Shown in pieces: positions 59,601-64,000 of a stretch of 64,000 nt of DNA (position 1 is its first letter; each line of letters opens with the position of its first letter). Location: assembly GCA_014526335.1 (NCBI GenBank), contig JACTAT010000036.1, positions 186,001-250,000 of the forward strand. Direction: 5' to 3'. The notes under the pieces are model-generated. The model worked only from the letters and a program-made list of their open reading frames with translations, did no database searches and was not told the origin of the DNA. Source of the DNA: Chrysaora quinquecirrha. Its lineage: Eukaryota > Cnidaria > Scyphozoa > Semaeostomeae > Pelagiidae. Both the position numbers and the translations under genes were made by a program.

Positions 59601-62600
59601 GGAAATGAATGCTAGGTTAGCTCGGCTTTCTTTTTCGTCATCATCATCTACTGTCTTCTTTGATCTGTATGTTGGCAACAAGACTGCGCCACAAACTTCT
59701 GTCCTTTGCTTTTTGCTTGGCACTCCCAATGTTTTCTGTAACTTAGTTATCCCAAATTCTTTGGGTCTTTCTCTGTTTCTAGCTTCTTCTTTAGACGTTT
59801 AGACTTCTTAAATTTATGCCAATCTCTCGCTCGCAATGCCATTATTTTTAGCAAAGAAACTATTTGTTCTACAACAGTGGTAGATGCTAAGGATCTGTTC
59901 ATACTTAAGCGTCTAACATTCAGTTTAACCTTAGGTTTTTAATGTCTCATGTCTAAGGAACTAACTATGCATTATGAAAACTAAGATTTGATGATTAGAG
60001 GCTTTGAACTGTTCTGTTCTTGCAGAAAACAAATGAAAAAATTTTGTTAGGAGCATGAAGTTGTAAATACAACGTAAAGATGGATAGGTTTGGCGTCAGG
60101 CTGTCACAACTAAAAGTGGCCCTTGTTTGGGAGAAACCGGGCTTTGGTCTGGACCTACAATCCTTGCTAAAATAGTTGGAACGCTACCATAATTTTCCAT
60201 ACTTTCTCCGCTCCAACTACCCCTCCCCCTGATACAATGTTGGTGTACTCTCAAACTCTGTTGCTGCTGGCAAAAACGTGGCTGCAATATCATAGCTCAC
60301 TGTCTTGTCTACCAAAATCAACATTGTACAGGGAGAAGGGGAAGAAGGGAGACGCAGGACCGTGAAATTGAGACAGCATTCATAGCTCAGTTTCGTATGC
60401 TGTAATTATGAAATATTGTCCCGTTCCAACTATTTTGGCAGGGAATGTAGCTTAATGTAAAGCTGGGATAAGGCTTAAATGGTGTTCGTCCTACATTATT
60501 ATTGTTTACCCTTATTTTTGTAGTGATGATCGTTCTGCAGAACTTTTCAAAAACAAACTGGAAACTGCAACTCAAATGAAAGCATGTATTGGAAATGAAA
60601 ACAGACCAAATTGTTTGATCATTGATGAAATTGATGGTGCACCATTGGTAATTCTTCTTTGTTTCATTTCTCTTCAACAGTTACCTAATTGCTGGTGGTG
60701 TGATGTTGTGGTGTAATCCAGCTGACTTGTGGTGTCAGGAGCTCAGTGTGGTCAGGGTTCGAGCTCAGCCACTATAGGATCGAGGTCTCGATTAGTTAAC
60801 GTACTATTGTGATCCTAGCGACTTGCGCTAAAACCCCATTTCACCTTCACCATTGCAAGTATGCTGATTTATTACGATCTTGTTTCGAGAGTATGAATGA
60901 ATAACCACTGCACTACAAGCAGCTAAGAATTGCCTGTTGTTAATGGTTTGTTTGATTGGAAAGTTTGTCTAAACTTTACTTTTCTTGATTTAATGTTAAG
61001 ATTCTATTGTGTCCGTTACTCGATTCCACATTGACAAAACATGTTTTTGCTCATCTTTGAAAAAACTGCAGTTTAGCATCAATGCGACATGTCTAACTGT
61101 CAGAATTGTTTAATTACTCTGGTAATTTTTTAAAATATATCTATTTTTAGACCCACGCTGAAAATGCTTGTTCTATTTTTGGACTGGGGTACTAGCTCCC
61201 AGGCCGCTAAAGGAAAGTTGGAATACCTTTGCTGTATATCAAAATAAGAACAAACTTGCACAGTTTGATACCCTGAAAAGATAGGATGTAGACACGCTGA
61301 AAAATGCCCCTTGTTCTATTTTTGGACTGGGGTACTAGCTCCCAGGCCGCTAAAAGGAAAGTTGGAATACCTTTGCTGTATATCAAAATAAGAACTTGAA
61401 ACTTGGTAGAAATACATAGGATGTAGACCCGCCCTGAAAATGCCCCTTGTGCTATTTTTAGACTTAGCTCCCAGGCCTCTAAAAGGAAAGTTGGAATACT
61501 GATAAGAACATGAAACTTGGTAGAAATTGGCAGTTTGATTGACTGGGGTACTAGCTCCCAGGCCTCTAAAAGGAAAGTTGGAATACCTTTGCCGTATATC
61601 AAGTTAAGAACATGAAACTTGGTAGAAATAGGCAGTTTGATACGCTGAAAAAGATAGAATGTAGACCCACGCCGAAAAATGCCCCCTTGTTCTGTTTTTA
61701 GACTTGGGTACTAGCTCCCAGGCTTTAAAGAATGAAATAAAACAAAAATCATATTATATAGCAGTAGTTCGATATTGCGGAAGATTTGATTCCCCAAAAT
61801 CAACAATTCAAGCAGTTTTACCTTAGATATGCCTAAAACATAAAATTGATGCTTCCAATCTAGCAAGTTTCTTGTCCTCTATACACCATACTGCTGTTTC
61901 ACTACTACCTGACGAAATTAATCCTCGTATCTACTAAAAAAGATTATAAAAAGTTTCGTTTACATAAAGTAGACAAATAACAGAAAATGTTTGGCAACTA
62001 AGACAACACTGCCCTCCACATGCGAAACACTCAAACCTTTCTTTGCAAAGGTATTTACTATACCTTTCTTTCGAGTTTTTGCATGGATTAGCAACCCATT
62101 GTGCAGTGGAAAAGGTGCCTCTAGTTCTTTATTGCGTCGAAGGGTGTCACTTTCTTTCACGCTACGACGCTTATGTTTCACAACATTGAATTGAATCAGT
62201 TGTGCAATGTTCACTTTCAGCTGTAGCAACACTGTTGGTAATATCAGTGCCACCAATAATCGTACCTATTAAAGTTACAAGTGACCTAGGGACTGATGTC
62301 TCTTGGCAGTCTTCTGCAAATAAGCATTTATCTTCTGCTTGATCATGCTGGAGTATTTGTTTTCTGACCATTTTGCTCCAGATGACAAGCAAATACCATC
62401 CTCTTCGTATCTTGCCTACATGCTTTATTTCTGGTGATTCGCTGTAGCTTTTAGATAGTCAACAATTTCTGCAAGGACAATTCCTCTGTAATGGCACTAT
62501 CTGCGTCTGTATTTTTGTGGGACATTTTTGATATCTCTTAGTCTGTTGTAGAGTGAAGAGAGACACGTTTTATGATAGAGAGCTTCAACTGCTATCATGT

Positions 62601-64000
62601 CACCTTCACGTAATCTAGCTAGAAGCTTCTCGTCACAAAGCTGATTCGCTGCATCACGTTCTGTGCTTGGGTGAGATTTTCAGCAGAATCTTCTTTGTCA
62701 CAAAAAGCACTTCGGTTGAAAGTTTTGGCACTGTACCTTGCCCTTGTGCTTGGAGGTGAGGTAGCAGCAAAGGCCCCTCCCGCCGACTGTTTTCGTTTCT
62801 TTGAAGCCCTTTCATAATGATGTTTATTGTATATATTTCGGCATTTCTTGTGAAATTTCGCTTCATTATCAAGAAATTTTTGAACCAAATCTTCACAGGT
62901 CAGAGAGTTTATCTGGGCAGAAATGGTAGTACCCAGTCTAAGAATAGAACAAGGGGGTATTTTTCGGCGTGGGTCTACATCAGCGTATCAAACTGCCTAT
63001 TTCTACCAAGTTTCATGTTCTTATCTTGATATACGGCAAAGGTATTCCAACTTTCCTTTTAGAGGCCTGGGAGCTAGTACAGTCTAAAAATAGATTTTCA
63101 GCGTGGGTCTACATCCTATCTTTTCAGATCAAGCTGTCTAACCAAGTTTCATATCCTTGCCACTTAAATCATCATACGTGTTGCAGTGATTACCTCATAT
63201 AAAAGAACTTCATGCTTTTTATATACTTTAGATTCAATGAAAGAACTTCATGCTTTTTATATACTTTAGATTCAACAAAAAAGAAGAAAAACAAAGGTCA
63301 TTTGACTCTAACAAGACCTGTTATTTGTATCTGCAACGATCAGTAAGTGTATTTATTCATCTATTTATGTTTTTGTTTGTTTTTTGTCACTTGGGTTATT
63401 GCAATGCTTATTGAATATTTGATACTGGTATGTCCTACTAAATTAGGCTAAGTTCTTTTGCTTTTGTTTTTCTAAATATACAATATGTGTTTTTCAGATA
63501 CGTTCCAGCCCTTAGACAGTTAAGACAGGTCGCTCTGACGTTGACTGTACCTCAGATATCCCCTGGAAGACTAGCTCAAAGATTACTTGAGGTTTGATAC
63601 ATTTATATGAATCATTCTACATTATTAAGATAAATCAGTAACAGCTCTAGTAACTTTCTAAGATAGTCAATTATTTTCTCCAACTTCAGGTTCTTGTTTT
63701 CCTTCTTCATTATCCTGTTTCCCTCCAAATATCTAGCTCCTCGAAAGAAGAATAATTGGAAAGATAACGTAGCTCAAAGATTGCAAACTCTAAAGTAATT
63801 TAATTGTAGCTACTAATACCAATATTAAACGTACGATCTCCTATCTTATCTGCTTCAAATCGAATATTCCTCTTTTGTTACAATGTATAATTATGAATGT
63901 TAGTTAATGTTTTGTAATTGTTGGATTTCTGTTAAATCGTTTAGATTTCAAGAAAAGAACAACTGAAAGCAGACATGGCTTGTTTATTGGCATTATGTGA
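53662..64000 (+). CDS. CHTF18: CHTF18, large subunit of the RFC-Ctf18 clamp loader (5' part)
   Basis: AAA+ ATPase that with RFC2-5, DSCC1 and CHTF8 loads PCNA and supports sister-chromatid cohesion and leading-strand synthesis. Exons: 53662-53770, 54461-54592, 55272-55534, 56124-56210, 56813-56865, 57539-57656 (or 57660), 58462-58622, 59393-59425, 59518-59615, 60524-60647, 63270-63342, 63498-63591, 63945-64000 (runs off the window). Start [18 protein letters not shown]; conserved [19 protein letters not shown] and [14 protein letters not shown]; Walker [10 protein letters not shown] near residue 326; EMNASDDRS; Walker [12 protein letters not shown] near 384; sensor-1-like [19 protein letters not shown]. 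The donor of 54592 (GTCTGT) is chosen by phase only. A segment between DEIDGAPL and the KKKNKG exon is missing from the model: phases 0 and 1 do not meet. Confidence 0.93.
56243..56705 (-). repeat. Two tandem S1 SINE copies in a CHTF18 intron
   Basis: Copy 1 56243-56455 and copy 2 56465-56705. Each has GGCGAACACTAGGATAGA-like start, ATAGATGGxATTCGAACCTGG, AACGTTTCxACTGAGxTATAG, TATGTTGAGxCTTCTT and ends xTTGTCATGAATGG. Best pair for deriving the family consensus. Confidence 0.75.
57800..58372 (+). repeat. S2 SINE-like element split by a Harbinger MITE
   Basis: Left half 57800-57905 (TGGTGTCAAGAGGTCAAGAG, TAGCATCATAGCCAGGGTGG, AGGTCTTGTTAGTTA). Right half 58314-58372 (ATCGTAACAACTGGCGCTAG, ACACCATTTCACTGATCTTC). 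Joined, they follow the order of the copy at 33090. Confidence 0.7.
57906..58313. mobile_element. PIF/Harbinger-type MITE
   Basis: 408 bp with terminal inverted repeats GGGCCTGTTTACATGGAGG ... CCTGCATGTAAACAGGCCC and flanking TTA duplicated at 57903-57905 and 58314-58316. GGGCC(T)GTTTACA ends with a 3-bp TWA target duplication are typical of PIF/Harbinger superfamily elements. The interior is GC-rich with GCGGGCCAGCCCGGTCAGGC words and no transposase. Confidence 0.85.
60690..60850 (+). repeat. S2 SINE-like element
   Basis: TGGTGTGATGTTGTGGTGTA, GTGGTGTCAGGAGCTCAGTG, GTCAGGGTTCGAGCTCAGCC, GGATCGAGGTCTCGATTAGT and GATCCTAGCGACTTGCGCTA. GGTTCGAGCTC resembles a Pol III B-box. Confidence 0.65.
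61140..63160 (-). mobile_element. Decayed DNA transposon in a CHTF18 intron
   Basis: Left flank 61148-61735 is an array of about four ~130-bp units (GGACTGGGGTACTAGCTCCC, AGGCCGCTAAAAGGAAAGTTG, GAATACCTTTGCTGTATATC, ATGAAACTTGGTAGAAAT). The right flank 62900-63160 carries the same units in reverse. The interior codes on the minus strand for broken pieces: [20 protein letters not shown] (62888-62619) and [13 protein letters not shown] ... [20 protein letters not shown] (62256-61960). Frames of this kind (HKxCRxxY; LPLYxGLxIHxxTRKR) are familiar as repeated uncharacterised proteins in cnidarian and mollusc genomes; that comparison is from memory. Superfamily not assigned. Confidence 0.65.
61960..62888 (-). 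pseudogene. Transposon-associated protein remnant
   Basis: Successive minus-strand frames 62888-62619, 62392-62171 and 62256-61960 are interrupted by stops and shifts. Only fragments of the N-terminal part survive. No transposase catalytic motif was seen, so the element is probably inactive. Confidence 0.55.
63201..63276 (+). repeat. 38-bp tandem duplication spanning a CHTF18 splice acceptor
   Basis: AAAGAACTTCATGCTTTTTATA followed by TACTTTAGATTCAA occurs twice in direct succession. Each copy has its own TTTAG acceptor (63230 and 63269). Confidence 0.9.

Noticed and set aside
61207..61602. 131-codon frame with repeated [16 protein letters not shown]
   Set aside because: Translation of the tandem flanking units of the transposon; frame shifts between units.

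Overview
This is animal nuclear DNA: AT-rich, with intron-rich genes, GT-AG splice sites, metazoan-only families (PICK1, CASKIN) and many small interspersed repeats. Gene content and the short-to-medium introns suggest an invertebrate; the sequence alone does not give the phylum. The exon models below were built by hand by following reading frame across splice sites and comparing the peptides with remembered family architecture. No alignment or database search was run.

Layout. (1) 410-3859 (+): 3' part of a LUC7L/LUC7L2-type U1 snRNP splicing factor gene. (2) 4729-11304 (-): PICK1, a PDZ plus BAR/AH-domain scaffold, convergent with LUC7L. (3) 12223-31557 (+): CASKIN, a complete ankyrin-SH3-SAM-SAM scaffold with about 26 coding exons, divergent from PICK1 across a 0.9 kb intergenic interval. 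(4) 28706-30314 (-): a small F-box/leucine-rich-repeat-like gene nested antisense in a late CASKIN intron. (5) 31558-36714: a 5 kb gap in which no convincing gene was found. (6) 36715-49184 (-): complete mitochondrial aconitase ACO2, 28 coding exons, 781 predicted residues. (7) 49460-53210: a satellite array of about 0.2 kb units that flips orientation in the middle, forming a 3.7 kb palindrome. (8) 53662-64000 (+): CHTF18, the large subunit of the alternative clamp loader RFC-Ctf18, running off the right edge.

The genes do not form a pathway. They cover splicing, two synaptic-type scaffolds, the TCA cycle and DNA replication/cohesion. The PICK1/CASKIN head-to-head pair is the one functionally suggestive neighbourhood.

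Introns and spacers are full of non-autonomous mobile DNA: a tRNA-derived SINE family, a second SINE-like family, at least four inverted-repeat (MITE-like) families, a Harbinger-type MITE with a clean TTA target duplication inside a SINE, a decayed protein-coding transposon in CHTF18, a LINE-like 3' end with poly(A), and two (CTAA)n arrays. Two nested insertions give relative ages.

Oddities in the genes: CASKIN has a one-base frameshift in its proline-rich exon; PICK1 and CHTF18 each lack an internal conserved segment, with intron phases that prove an exon is missing from the model; and one CHTF18 splice acceptor has been tandemly duplicated.
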